Assembly: GCF_009695605.1 (NCBI RefSeq)
Contig: NZ_VUNQ01000014.1
Span: 21,971-85,970, forward strand
Direction: 5' to 3'
DNA from: Tissierella pigra
GTDB lineage: Bacteria; Bacillota; Clostridia; Tissierellales; Tissierellaceae
Length of the DNA stretch: 64,000 nt
Position numbers and translations under genes: made by a program. The notes below the pieces were generated by a model that did not search any database, was not told the origin of the DNA, and saw only the letters and a program-made list of their open reading frames with translations. Of this stretch, positions 23,957 through 32,405 are shown piece after piece. How positions within the stretch are numbered: the first letter of the stretch is position 1; the number at the start of each line of letters is the position of its first letter.

Positions 23957-24032
23957 GCCCGGATAGCTCAGTCGGTAGAGCAGTAGACTGAAAATCTACG
24001 TGTCGCTGGTTCGATTCCGGCTTCGGGCACCA
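23957..24032 (+). tRNA. tRNA-Phe (anticodon GAA)
   Basis: Cloverleaf of 76 bases with encoded CCA: acceptor GCCCGGA/TTCGGGC, anticodon loop CTGAAAA (GAA), T arm GCTGG-TTCGATT-CCGGC. Confidence 0.95.
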
Positions 24033-24094
24033 TGTAGTATTTTATGGTATAGAGTCTAGAAAGCCAAATTTTACAAAAAAGTTTCAATAAAGTA

Positions 24095-24123
24095 TTGACT
24101 TATTTAGGAACCTATGCTATCAT
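24095..24123 (+). promoter_or_regulatory. Promoter of tRNA-Gly
   Basis: TTGACT (24095-24100), 17-base spacer, TATCAT (24118-24123), 20 bases before the tRNA. Confidence 0.75.
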
Positions 24124-24142
24124 AGTAAAGGTAATATCTCTT

Positions 24143-24217
24143 GCGGAAATGGCTCAGTGGTAGAGCATCGCCTTGCCAAGGCGAGGGTCGCGAGTTCGAA
24201 TCTCGTTTTCCGCTCCA
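24143..24217 (+). tRNA. tRNA-Gly (anticodon GCC)
   Basis: 75 bases with CCA; acceptor GCGGAAA/TTTCCGC, anticodon loop TTGCCAA (GCC), T arm GCGAG-TTCGAAT-CTCGT. Confidence 0.95.
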
Positions 24218-24222
24218 TATTT

Positions 24223-24252
24223 TATAAAGCCCTAAGTACTTAGGGCTTTATA
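24223..24252. terminator. Perfect 30-base palindrome between tRNA-Gly and tRNA-Cys
   Basis: The two 15-base halves (24223-24237 and 24238-24252) are exact complements, giving a strong hairpin with GC-rich AAGCCC core and moderate T content after it. Likely processing or termination signal. Confidence 0.6.
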
Positions 24253-24255
24253 TTT

Positions 24256-24330
<75 letters not shown>

Positions 24331-24349
24331 AATAATATTTATAAGATTT

Positions 24350-24384
24350 AGAACAGATTGGATTTTCCAATCTGTTCTATTTTT
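24350..24384 (+). terminator. Terminator of the tRNA cluster
   Basis: 13-bp perfect stem (24350-24362 with 24366-24378, loop TTT) followed by ATTTTTATT. Confidence 0.88.
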
Positions 24385-24401
24385 ATTCTAAACAAAAATA
24401 C

Positions 24402-24447
24402 TTTATATAAATAAACTTTCTTTGAGTATGAAGTTTATTTATATAAA
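24402..24447. repeat. 17-bp perfect inverted repeat, AT-rich
   Basis: Arms at 24402-24418 and 24431-24447 (TTTATATAAATAAACTT and its complement) with a 12-base loop. There is no T-run. It lies in the otherwise empty 24385-24600 stretch before the secreted peptide gene; possible operator or protein-binding site. Confidence 0.55.
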
Positions 24448-24613
24448 AGCCACTCTAACCAATACTAAAAGACCCATAGTGTTATAGTATTATGTATTTA
24501 TAATAAGATTATATAGTATTTTTTGTTTTTAATTGCAAGAAAGTGTTGAACGATTATTGAATAATTATAGTTTACTTTATGGTAAAATATATTTATGAAA
24601 GGGGGATAATTAT

Positions 24614-24796
24614 ATGGGTAGTAAATTAAAGAAGATGTTCTTAATTTTTTGTCTTAGCTGTGTAGCTCTAATGCAAATTGCACCTATGATTAGTTATGCA
24701 AATCCAGGACCACCTGCAAGAGAAGAAGAGGGTGGTGGAAGCAAGCCTAAGCCACCTTGGCAAGATCCAGACAAGCCACATCCTATAGGACCGTAA
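24614..24796 (+). CDS. Small secreted proline/glycine-rich peptide, unknown function
   Basis: 60 residues, ATG behind GAAAGGGGG. Residues 1-29 are a textbook signal peptide: basic 'KLKK', hydrophobic core 'MFLIFCLSCVALMQIAPM', and the cleavage box 'SYA' before Asn30. The mature peptide would be 31 residues, dominated by P, G, E and K ('NPGPPAREEEGGGSKPKPP', then 'WQDPDKPHPIGP'), with a single Trp and no Cys. The lone cysteines are in the signal peptide. There is no neighbouring transporter or protease gene. It could be a surface, signalling or antimicrobial peptide. The gene has its own long hairpin downstream. Confidence 0.65.
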   Translation: MGSKLKKMFLIFCLSCVALMQIAPMISYANPGPPAREEEGGGSKPKPPWQDPDKPHPIGP

Positions 24797-24809
24797 CAAA
24801 GTTATATTT

Positions 24810-24868
24810 AAATACTCCTTTCCTATTTGTGTGTTATTTTTACACTTGATGGAAAGGAGTATTTGTTA
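24810..24868 (+). terminator. Long hairpin after the secreted peptide gene
   Basis: 14-bp perfect outer stem (24810-24823 with 24851-24864) around a 27-base loop that has an inner GTGT/ACAC stem. Little T-run follows, so it may stabilise the mRNA as well as terminate. Confidence 0.6.
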
Positions 24869-25260
24869 TATATAACACATTGATTAAAGAAAAATCTTTA
24901 GCATTTCTTATTGTGGAGTTAAAAAAACACCTATCTTATGATTTTATAAATTCTTATTTATGTAGAATTTACGTTCAGATATAAATTAATAAAGGAAACC
25001 TTCCTAAAGTGTTAAAAAGTTTATTAGATTAAGAACTTAATCCTAATCTTTTTTCTGAATATATTTATTAAAAGCAGAAAATATTATATAATAATAAGGT
25101 GTAAAATAGAGAACAAGAAATTAACTATATTTAAGACTGCTATTAAATATTAGAGAATTAAATTTGGAGTTTATATAGAACTGCAAAGTTTTTCTTTCAG
25201 TTTAAATCCATATAAGGATTCCAGATTATCTCTGAGACTAAATCTCAGAGATTTTTTTTC
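24869..25260 (+). other. Gene-free 390-base stretch ending in a strong terminator; possible small RNA
   Basis: No open frame with a ribosome site is seen. A TATAAT-containing segment lies near 25,087-25,092. The stretch ends with a perfect hairpin (25228-25237 with 25243-25252, loop CTAAA) and eight Ts. A terminator here with no gene upstream suggests a transcript of about 150 bases or a leader RNA of the next gene. I cannot match it to a named RNA family. Confidence 0.35.
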
Positions 25261-25285
25261 TTTGAAAATTTAAGGAGGACAATAT

Positions 25286-26026
25286 ATGAATCCTTTTATT
25301 CCAAAATATATGGCTGATGTAGTCATTGTAGATAGAAGAATAGATGAAGAAATTGAAAATAATTTAAAAAAATTGGGATTGAAAATAATAAAAACTATAA
25401 AATGTAATGAAGTTCATGAGAGTATTTCGTATCATCCAGATATTGTAATTCATCCATTGAATCACAATACTTTAGTTATAGCTCCAAATGTATTTGACTA
25501 TTATAAGGAAGAGTTAAAAGGTACAGGTATAAAATTAATTAAAGGAGAAAAATATTTGGGTTGTAAATATCCTGACGATATTGCATATAATGTAGGGAGA
25601 CTTTCAAGAATTGCAATTCATAATTTTAAATACACAGATAATGTCTTGAAATTTTATTTAAAAAAAGAAAATATAGAGTTTATAAATGTAAAGCAAGGAT
25701 ATAGCAAATGTTCCCTAGCTGTAGTTGGAGAAGATTCAGCAATAACTTCCGATTATCCTATGTATAAAAGATTAACTGATTTAGGATATAAAATTTTACT
25801 AGTTAATCCAGGAAATATTATATTAAAAGATCAAAATTATGGTTTCATAGGTGGAACAAATGGAAGTTTATACAATAAAAAATCTATTATATCTGGTACT
25901 TTAAATGAGCATCCTAATAAAACGGAAATTTTTAATTTTTTTTTGGATAATAGAGTAGAATTAATTTTTTTATCTCAAAAAACACTACTAGATATTGGTA
26001 CGATTATTACTCTAAATTACCATTAG
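25286..26026 (+). CDS. Conserved clostridial protein, probably DUF6873 (GME-fold like)
   Basis: 246 residues, ATG behind AAGGAGGAC. Features: 'ISYHPDIVIHPLNHNTLVIAPNVFDYY', 'YPDDIAYNVGRLSRIAIHNF', 'VKQGYSKCSLAVVGEDSAITSD' and 'GFIGGTNGSLY' in order. This pattern is what I recall for the DUF6873 family, which is placed in the guanidino-group-modifying-enzyme fold; activity is unknown. Residues resembling a His/Cys/Asp catalytic set are present but unproven. It lies two genes upstream of hisS, next to a sporulation gene. Confidence 0.55.
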   Translation: MNPFIPKYMADVVIVDRRIDEEIENNLKKLGLKIIKTIKCNEVHESISYHPDIVIHPLNHNTLVIAPNVFDYYKEELKGTGIKLIKGEKYLGCKYPDDIAYNVGRLSRIAIHNFKYTDNVLKFYLKKENIEFINVKQGYSKCSLAVVGEDSAITSDYPMYKRLTDLGYKILLVNPGNIILKDQNYGFIGGTNGSLYNKKSIISGTLNEHPNKTEIFNFFLDNRVELIFLSQKTLLDIGTIITLNYH

Positions 26027-26092
26027 AGTAAGTCTTTATATTGTATATGTCTACTCTCTAAGTACATACTAGTAAAAGAAGGGAGTGATACA

Positions 26093-26944
26093 ATGCAGGC
26101 TATAAAAATTGGTGGAAATCTAAAAAAAGATGAAGTACAAAATCTAATAAATAGGTATTTCTCCGATTCTAAAGTAACTATTAGAGAAGAAGACTATCAA
26201 GAAAGGTATGAATTTGAATTTACTTTAAATAATAAAAGAAATATAGAAGATATTGCTTTTTATAGAGCGATAGCTAATTTAATTCAAGATATTATTTTGG
26301 AAATATATATTAAACCTATAATTATAGATAGAGTATTAAAAATATGTGGTAACTATTCTTCTGCTGATAAAGAAATAATATTTGCCTCTGCTCATTCAAC
26401 TATATTGAACCAAAATTATTATATAAAAGAAAAAAATAAAATTAATGAAGAAATTCTTAACCATATAATTGAAAATAACCATATAATAATAGATGGATTT
26501 ATGAATTTTAGATTACGAAGATATATATATATACTTGATATTTCAATTGAAAAATCCATAGGAGAATTTGAAGTGGAAAAGGAATATCAAGAGTTTATGA
26601 ATATGCTTAAATATTTTGTAGATGTACAGGAACCAAAATATGAGTTAGTTAATGTAATAATTAAAAATAATGATTATTTTCTGCTGGATCAGGACAATAA
26701 TATAATAGAAAACGGTTTGTTAGAGTATACACCAGAAGAAGAATTTTATAAGGATATAAGTAAAGCTGATCTTTTAGTAAGTTCCTTAATAGTGATTTCT
26801 CCTTTAAAAATAAAGATTCATATTGAAGAAGGAGAAGAAGAGGAATTAATTTCAGTAATCTCAAAAGTATTTGGAGATAAAATAGAATTTTGTCATGGAT
26901 GTGAAAAATGTGAAATAAAGACTAAAGTTAAAAAAGGCAAGTGA
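26093..26944 (+). CDS. ytxC: Sporulation protein YtxC-like
   Basis: 283 residues, ATG behind AAGGGAGTG. It has the YtxC family layout: an N-terminal 90-residue part, the middle 'IDGFMNFRLRRYIYILDISIEKSIGEFEVEKEYQEFMNML' in pieces, and the C-terminal 'GDKIEFCHGCEKCE', a Cys-rich tail. In Bacillus ytxC also lies upstream of thrS, and here hisS and thrS follow. The molecular role is unknown. A terminator follows at once. Confidence 0.78.
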   Translation: MQAIKIGGNLKKDEVQNLINRYFSDSKVTIREEDYQERYEFEFTLNNKRNIEDIAFYRAIANLIQDIILEIYIKPIIIDRVLKICGNYSSADKEIIFASAHSTILNQNYYIKEKNKINEEILNHIIENNHIIIDGFMNFRLRRYIYILDISIEKSIGEFEVEKEYQEFMNMLKYFVDVQEPKYELVNVIIKNNDYFLLDQDNNIIENGLLEYTPEEEFYKDISKADLLVSSLIVISPLKIKIHIEEGEEEELISVISKVFGDKIEFCHGCEKCEIKTKVKKGK

Positions 26945-26945
26945 A

Positions 26946-26971
26946 GAAGTTGATTTAATCAACTTCTTTTT
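26946..26971 (+). terminator. Rho-independent terminator after ytxC
   Basis: GAAGTTG (26946-26952) and CAACTTC (26960-26966) with extension into the loop, then TTTTT. Confidence 0.8.
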
Positions 26972-26983
26972 CTTTAAAAATAA

Positions 26984-27012
26984 TTGGAAATAATAGTTTT
27001 ATCTGTTATTAT
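26984..27012 (+). promoter_or_regulatory. Promoter of hisS
   Basis: TTGGAA (26984-26989), 17 bases, TATTAT (27007-27012). No T-box leader is present before hisS. Confidence 0.6.
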
Positions 27013-27042
27013 AATAATAAAAGATACATATGGAGGTATATT

Positions 27043-28353
27043 ATGAGTAAAGATATAGTTAAGCCATCAATTTTACCAGGATTTATGGAATTAACACCAG
27101 AAGATCAGATTTTATTTAATAAAATGTTAGATACAATTAGAAGAAATTATGAAAAGTTTGGATTTCTTCCAATAGATACTCCTGTAATAGAAAAAACAGA
27201 GGTACTTTTAGCTAAAGGTGGTGGAGAAACGGAAAAACAAATCTATAGATTTGAAAAAGGAAGTACAGATATGTCTTTAAGATTCGATTTAACTGTACCT
27301 TTAGCAAGATATGTAGCTCAACACTATTCAGAGTTAAGCTTTCCATTTAGAAGATACCACGTAGGAAAGGTATATAGGGGAGAAAGAAATCAAAAAGGTA
27401 GATTTAGAGAATTTTATCAATGTGATATAGATATTATAGGAAATGGTAGTCTTAATATAATAAATGATGCTGAAATTCCTTCTGTTATTTATTCTACTTT
27501 TAAAGATCTAGGATTTGATTCATTTACTATAATGATTAATAATAGAAAAGTTTTAAAAGGATTTTTCCAGAGTATAGATATTGAAGATTCCACCTTTGTA
27601 CTTAGAGCCATAGACAAACTAGATAAAATAGGCATAGATGGTGTAGAAAAAGAATTAAAATCCTTAGATATTACAGATAATGCTATTCAAAGAATAAAAG
27701 AATTTATAAATATAAAAGGATCAAATGAGGAAGTATTAGAAGAATTAAACAATCTAGGAATTGATAATGAAGTATTCAAAGAGGGATTAGAAGAACTATT
27801 TGAAGTAAATAAGTATATTAATCTTTTTGGAGTACCAAAGGACAATTATAAAATAGATTTAACAATTGCTAGAGGATTGGATTATTATACTGGTACAGTC
27901 TATGAGACTTTCTTAGATGAATATCCTTCTATTGGTTCTGTTTGCTCTGGTGGTAGATATGATGATTTAGCCACACACTATACTAAGCAAAAATTACCAG
28001 GAGTGGGTATATCCATAGGATTTACTAGACTTTTCTATCAGCTAATGGAAGCTAAAATCATTAAATCAGAGGATAATTCCTTAACTAAAGTTTTAATTAT
28101 TCCAATGGATGGATTTATAGATAATGGAGTAAAGGCTGCCAATGCTTTAAGAGAAGCTGGAATATATTCTCAAGTTTATGTAGATGGTGGAAAGATCGGT
28201 AAGATATTCAACTATGCAGATAAGTTAAATATTCCTTATGTCATAGTAATAGGACAGGAAGAGGCTGAAAACAATAGTTATTCTTTTAGAGATATGAAAA
28301 CAGGGGAACAAAAAAATATTTCCATAGAAGAGGTAATCAAAAGTTTAAAATAG
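27043..28353 (+). CDS. hisS: Histidyl-tRNA synthetase
   Basis: 436 residues, ATG behind TGGAGGT. Class II motif 2 is 'YRGERNQKGRFREFYQCDID', and the histidine-binding signature is 'RGLDYYTGTVYE'. The N-terminus 'PSILPGFMELTPEDQILFNKML' and 'AKGGGETEKQIYRF' correspond to the longer HisRS subtype, not the common 'RGTxD' bacterial start. The C-terminal anticodon domain (from about 335) has 'VLIIPMDGFIDNGVKAANALREAGI'. It charges tRNA-His in the cytoplasm. It has a simple promoter and a short gap before the thrS leader. Confidence 0.92.
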   Translation: MSKDIVKPSILPGFMELTPEDQILFNKMLDTIRRNYEKFGFLPIDTPVIEKTEVLLAKGGGETEKQIYRFEKGSTDMSLRFDLTVPLARYVAQHYSELSFPFRRYHVGKVYRGERNQKGRFREFYQCDIDIIGNGSLNIINDAEIPSVIYSTFKDLGFDSFTIMINNRKVLKGFFQSIDIEDSTFVLRAIDKLDKIGIDGVEKELKSLDITDNAIQRIKEFINIKGSNEEVLEELNNLGIDNEVFKEGLEELFEVNKYINLFGVPKDNYKIDLTIARGLDYYTGTVYETFLDEYPSIGSVCSGGRYDDLATHYTKQKLPGVGISIGFTRLFYQLMEAKIIKSEDNSLTKVLIIPMDGFIDNGVKAANALREAGIYSQVYVDGGKIGKIFNYADKLNIPYVIVIGQEEAENNSYSFRDMKTGEQKNISIEEVIKSLK

Positions 28354-28382
28354 AAATATAATGGTATAATATAAATAATTGC

Positions 28383-28411
28383 TTGACATATATATTTGAT
28401 AATGTTAGAAT
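28383..28411 (+). promoter_or_regulatory. Promoter of the thrS leader
   Basis: TTGACA (28383-28388), 17-base spacer, TAGAAT (28406-28411). Confidence 0.8.
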
Positions 28412-28429
28412 ATTAAAAACATAAATTAA

Positions 28430-28665
28430 TATTATAGGTATTGATGGGAAGAGTAGTATATTATTTGCTTTAAGAGAGAGGAAATCGTGGCTGAAAGTTT
28501 CCTCAAGATAAAGATATATGAAAACTACCCCTGAGCCGAATCCGTAATGGATGTCCGCTTTTTAGCGTTATATAAATTGAGAAGTAATTAGGGTGGAACC
28601 ACGAATTTAACCTTTCGTCCCTATATGTATTTATTTACATGTAGGTATGAAAGGTTTTTTATTAT
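28430..28665 (+). promoter_or_regulatory. T-box riboswitch (Thr) controlling thrS
   Basis: The T-box sequence AGGGTGGAACCACG lies at about 28590-28603, followed by a terminator whose arms AACCTTTC and GAAAGGTT precede TTTTTT (about 28609-28665). Stem I contains GAAA-ACT-ACC (28520-28529); taking ACT (28524-28526) as specifier gives Thr and aligns with the argS leader. Uncharged tRNA-Thr would stabilise the antiterminator and allow thrS expression. Confidence 0.9.
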
Positions 28666-28754
28666 TTAATACATTAAACATAATTGACATAGGTGAAATA
28701 ACATTTTTAATTTGGAATTATTATTTAGACAATTATAGATTAGGAGGAATGGAA

Positions 28755-30665
28755 ATGGAAAAGATAAAAATAACATTACCAGATGGTGCAGTTAGAGAAT
28801 ATGACAAAGGAGTATCTGTACTAGATATAACTAAAGATATATCTGAAGGGCTAGCAAGAGTAGCACTTGGAGCAGTGGTAAACAATGAAACAAAAGGGAT
28901 GCAGGAGACTATAAATGAAGATTCAACATTTAGAGTAGTTAAGTTTGAAGATAAAGAAGGAAAAGCTATATTTTGGCATACATCAGCTCATATAATGGCT
29001 TTAGCAGTACAAAATTTATTTCCAGGAGTTAAATTTGCCATAGGACCTGCTATAGATAGTGGTTTCTATTATGATTTTGATACAGAACATAGATTTACTC
29101 CAGAGGATTTAGAAAAGATTGAAAATGAAATGGCTAGAATAGTTAAAGAAGGTCATATATTAGAAAGATTTGTAATGGATAGAAATGAAGCCTTAGAGTA
29201 TTTTAAGGAAAAAGGAGAAGCATATAAAGTAGATTTAATTGAACATTTTCCAGAAGATGAAGAAATATCATTCTATACTTTAGGAGAATTCACTGATCTT
29301 TGTGCAGGACCTCATTTATATGATACTAAGAAGGTTAAGGCTATTAAGCTTTTAAGTATTGCAGGAGCATATTGGCGTGGAGACGAGAAAAATAAAATGC
29401 TTCAAAGAATTTATGGAACAACTTTTGAAAAGAAAAAGGACTTAGAAGAACATTTAAATAGATTAGAAGAAGCAAAGAAAAGGGATCATAGAAGATTAGG
29501 TAAAGAATTGGATTTATTTAGTATTCATGAAGAAGGACCAGGATTTCCATTCTTTCATCCAAAAGGAATGGTCATAAGAAATATATTAGAAAACTTTTGG
29601 AGAGATGAGCATACTAAGAGAGGCTATGGAGAAATAAAAACTCCTATTATATTAAATGAAGGCTTATGGCACCAATCAGGTCACTGGGATCATTATAAAG
29701 AAAATATGTATTTCACAGAAATTGATAAAGAAGATTATGCTATTAAACCTATGAACTGCCCAGGATCCATATTGACATATAAATCAAAGATGTATAGTTA
29801 TAGAGATTTACCTCTTAGATTAGGTGAATTAGGATTAGTTCATAGACATGAATTATCAGGTGCATTGCATGGATTAATGAGAGTAAGGTCTTTTGTGCAA
29901 GATGATGCCCATCTATATACACTTCCTTCTCAAATTAAAGATGAATTAATAAATATAATAGATTTGGCTGACTATATGTACAATATATTTGGATTTAAAT
30001 ATCATATAGAATTATCAACTAGACCAGAAAATTCAATGGGAAGTGAAGAACAATGGGAAATAGCAACTAATGGTCTTATAGAGGCTTTAAAAGAGAAGAA
30101 TATAGAATATATTGTAAACGAAGGTGATGGAGCATTCTATGGACCAAAAATTGACTTCCAATTAGAAGATGCCATAGGCAGAACTTGGCAATGTGGTACA
30201 ATTCAGTTAGATTTCCAAATGCCAGAAAGATTTGACCTAACTTATGTAGATAAGGATAATGAAAAGAAAAGACCAGTAATGATTCATAGAACTATATATG
30301 GAAGTATGGAAAGATTTATGGGAATATTAATAGAACACTATGCAGGTAAATTCCCAGTTTGGTTAGCTCCTATACAGGCAACAATTCTTCCTATATCAGA
30401 TAAATTTAATGATTATGCTTATGAAGTTAAAAAGTCAATGGAAAATAAGGGAATTAGAGTAGAAATTGATGATAGATCTGAAAAAATAGGATATAAAATA
30501 AGAGAAGCTCAATTACAGCAGATACCTTATATGTTAGTGGTAGGTGAAAAAGAAGTAGAAGAACAATTAGTATCTGTAAGAAAAAGAGATGAGGGAGACA
30601 AAGGTCAAATTAAAGTTGAAGAATTTATCTCTCAAGTAGTAGAGGAAGTAAAAGAAAAGAAATAG
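28755..30665 (+). CDS. thrS: Threonyl-tRNA synthetase
   Basis: 636 residues from ATG 28755, seven bases after AGGAGG; ATG 28749 is too close and an upstream frame from 28647 runs through the leader terminator. Domains: TGS (1-62, 'ITLPDGAVREYDKGVSVLDI'), editing domain (about 65-225, 'HTSAHIMALAV' and 'YWRGDEKNKMLQRIYG'), class II catalytic core ('NCPGSILTYKS', 'RVRSFVQDDAHLYT') and anticodon-binding domain (from 540, 'VWLAPIQATILPIS'). Length and motifs are normal. Confidence 0.97.
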   Translation: MEKIKITLPDGAVREYDKGVSVLDITKDISEGLARVALGAVVNNETKGMQETINEDSTFRVVKFEDKEGKAIFWHTSAHIMALAVQNLFPGVKFAIGPAIDSGFYYDFDTEHRFTPEDLEKIENEMARIVKEGHILERFVMDRNEALEYFKEKGEAYKVDLIEHFPEDEEISFYTLGEFTDLCAGPHLYDTKKVKAIKLLSIAGAYWRGDEKNKMLQRIYGTTFEKKKDLEEHLNRLEEAKKRDHRRLGKELDLFSIHEEGPGFPFFHPKGMVIRNILENFWRDEHTKRGYGEIKTPIILNEGLWHQSGHWDHYKENMYFTEIDKEDYAIKPMNCPGSILTYKSKMYSYRDLPLRLGELGLVHRHELSGALHGLMRVRSFVQDDAHLYTLPSQIKDELINIIDLADYMYNIFGFKYHIELSTRPENSMGSEEQWEIATNGLIEALKEKNIEYIVNEGDGAFYGPKIDFQLEDAIGRTWQCGTIQLDFQMPERFDLTYVDKDNEKKRPVMIHRTIYGSMERFMGILIEHYAGKFPVWLAPIQATILPISDKFNDYAYEVKKSMENKGIRVEIDDRSEKIGYKIREAQLQQIPYMLVVGEKEVEEQLVSVRKRDEGDKGQIKVEEFISQVVEEVKEKK

Positions 30666-30710
30666 AAAATAACTCCGACTTCTGTTATCAGAAGTCGGAG
30701 TTATTTTTAA
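30666..30710. terminator. Bidirectional terminator between thrS and the FtsH-like gene
   Basis: 19-bp perfect stem (30666-30684 with 30689-30707), loop TTAT, flanked by A-run and T-run. It serves thrS on the plus strand and the converging ftsH-like gene on the minus strand. Confidence 0.9.
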
Positions 30711-32269
30711 TTGCTATTTATGGCACATGGTAGTTTAGATTTCCTATGATTCTCAAATATATTGTCTAATTCATCATTATCAATGGTTTCATTTTCAAGT
30801 AAGACATTTGCTATATTTTGAAGTAATTCTTTATTTTCCTCTATAAGCTGAATTGCTTCCTTATATCTTTCGTCTGTAATTTTTTTTACTTCAATTCTAA
30901 TTACATCAGAATTATATCTCATAAAATTATTATCTAAAGCCATGGTACCTAAACTACTCATTCCATAACTACATACCATTTCTCTTGCAATATCTGTTGC
31001 TTTATTTAAATCATCTTTAGCTCCTGTGGTTATTTCACTAAATATCAGTTCTTCTGCAGCTCTTCCTGCCAATAGACAAGTTATCTTATTGAGAAGTTCT
31101 GATTTAGTTAATAGGTATCTTTCTTCATCTGGAAATTTAAGTACATAGCCTAAAGCCTGACCTCTTGGAACTATAGATATTTTTTGTACTATATCTGTGG
31201 CTAATAATTTAGACACAAGTGCATGACCTGCCTCATGTATTGCTACAGTTTCCTTTTCTTTTCTGAGAATACTAGGATTTTTAACTTCTAACCCTGCAAG
31301 AACTCGTTCAATTGCTGCATCAAACTCATGACTGGATATAATGTTTTTATTTTTTCTTACAGCAATAATAGCTGCTTCATTGGCAATATTGGCTAATTGA
31401 GCACCAGACAAACCTGTAGTTTTTTTTGCTATGGACTTAATATCTATTGATTTGTCTAAAGGTTTATTTTTAGTATGAACCTCTAAGATTTCTTCCCTAG
31501 CTTTCACATTTGGATTTCCTACAAATATATGTCTGTCAAACCTACCGGGACGAAGCAGAGCCTCATCTAATAAATCTAGTCTATTGGTTGCACCAATTAC
31601 TATAACAGTCTCATTAGAATTAAATCCATCCATTTCAACTAAAAGTTGATTTAATGTCTGATCCTTTTCATTATTGGACTCTGAATTTCTTCTAGCACCT
31701 ATGGCATCTATCTCGTCTATAAAGATAATAGCTGGTGCTTCTTTTTTTGCCTTTTCAAAAAGAGTTCTAACTCTCTTTGCACCTACTCCTACATATTTTT
31801 CAACAAACTCTGATCCAGAGGCATAAAGAAAAGTTGAATTGGTTTCTCCTGCAACTGCCTTAGCCAATAAAGTTTTTCCAGTTCCAGGAGGTCCATAGAA
31901 TAAAATACCTTTAGGTATTTTAGCACCCATTTTTCTATACTTCATAAAATTGTTGATAAAATCAATAGTTTCTTGTAACTCCTCTTTTATTTCGTCTAGT
32001 CCTGCTACATCTTTAAAAGATACATCTGATTTATCTTTTTCTTTTCCTGCATCTTTTTCAATAGATAGAACTGAGGGGACTAATTGAGGTTTACTATCTG
32101 TATGAGTATAGAGAATAAATAGGATTAGAGTAATTGACCATACTAATAGTCTATCTCCAACTTTAAATGACGCAAAATTTTTAGTTGGGAAAAAACCATC
32201 GTAAATAAGTATAAAGGATGCAATTAACCCTAATACTAAAAACAAAAATATTATTTTCTTCTTTTTCAA
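30707..32269 (-). CDS. FtsH-like ATP-dependent membrane metalloprotease, short form
   Basis: 520 residues from TTG (complement of 32267-32269), ribosome site AAGGTGGGG. Two membrane segments (about 5-23 and 42-58) are joined by only about 18 residues, where FtsH proper has about 75. The AAA+ domain has 'GPPGTGKT' and '[11 protein letters not shown]', the SRH '[18 protein letters not shown]', and the zinc protease site 'HEAGH', with the third ligand in the later 'KDDLNKAT'. The membrane-protein quality-control role is inferred from the family. It is the only long minus-strand gene in the window. Confidence 0.9.
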   Translation of the reverse strand: MKKKKIIFLFLVLGLIASFILIYDGFFPTKNFASFKVGDRLLVWSITLILFILYTHTDSKPQLVPSVLSIEKDAGKEKDKSDVSFKDVAGLDEIKEELQETIDFINNFMKYRKMGAKIPKGILFYGPPGTGKTLLAKAVAGETNSTFLYASGSEFVEKYVGVGAKRVRTLFEKAKKEAPAIIFIDEIDAIGARRNSESNNEKDQTLNQLLVEMDGFNSNETVIVIGATNRLDLLDEALLRPGRFDRHIFVGNPNVKAREEILEVHTKNKPLDKSIDIKSIAKKTTGLSGAQLANIANEAAIIAVRKNKNIISSHEFDAAIERVLAGLEVKNPSILRKEKETVAIHEAGHALVSKLLATDIVQKISIVPRGQALGYVLKFPDEERYLLTKSELLNKITCLLAGRAAEELIFSEITTGAKDDLNKATDIAREMVCSYGMSSLGTMALDNNFMRYNSDVIRIEVKKITDERYKEAIQLIEENKELLQNIANVLLENETIDNDELDNIFENHRKSKLPCAINSN

Positions 32270-32346
32270 GATATCCCCACCTTATTAATTTTTCTAAGGT
32301 TAGTGTAACCATTTAATTGGATTTATATAAAAGAAAAATAATAAAG

Positions 32347-32375
32347 TTGAATGAAAATAATAACAAAGGTATAAT
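32347..32375 (+). promoter_or_regulatory. Promoter of pepV
   Basis: TTGAAT (32347-32352), 17 bases, TATAAT (32370-32375). Confidence 0.75.
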
Positions 32376-32405
32376 GATCATAAGCAGGAAAGGGGAGAGC
32401 ATAAA

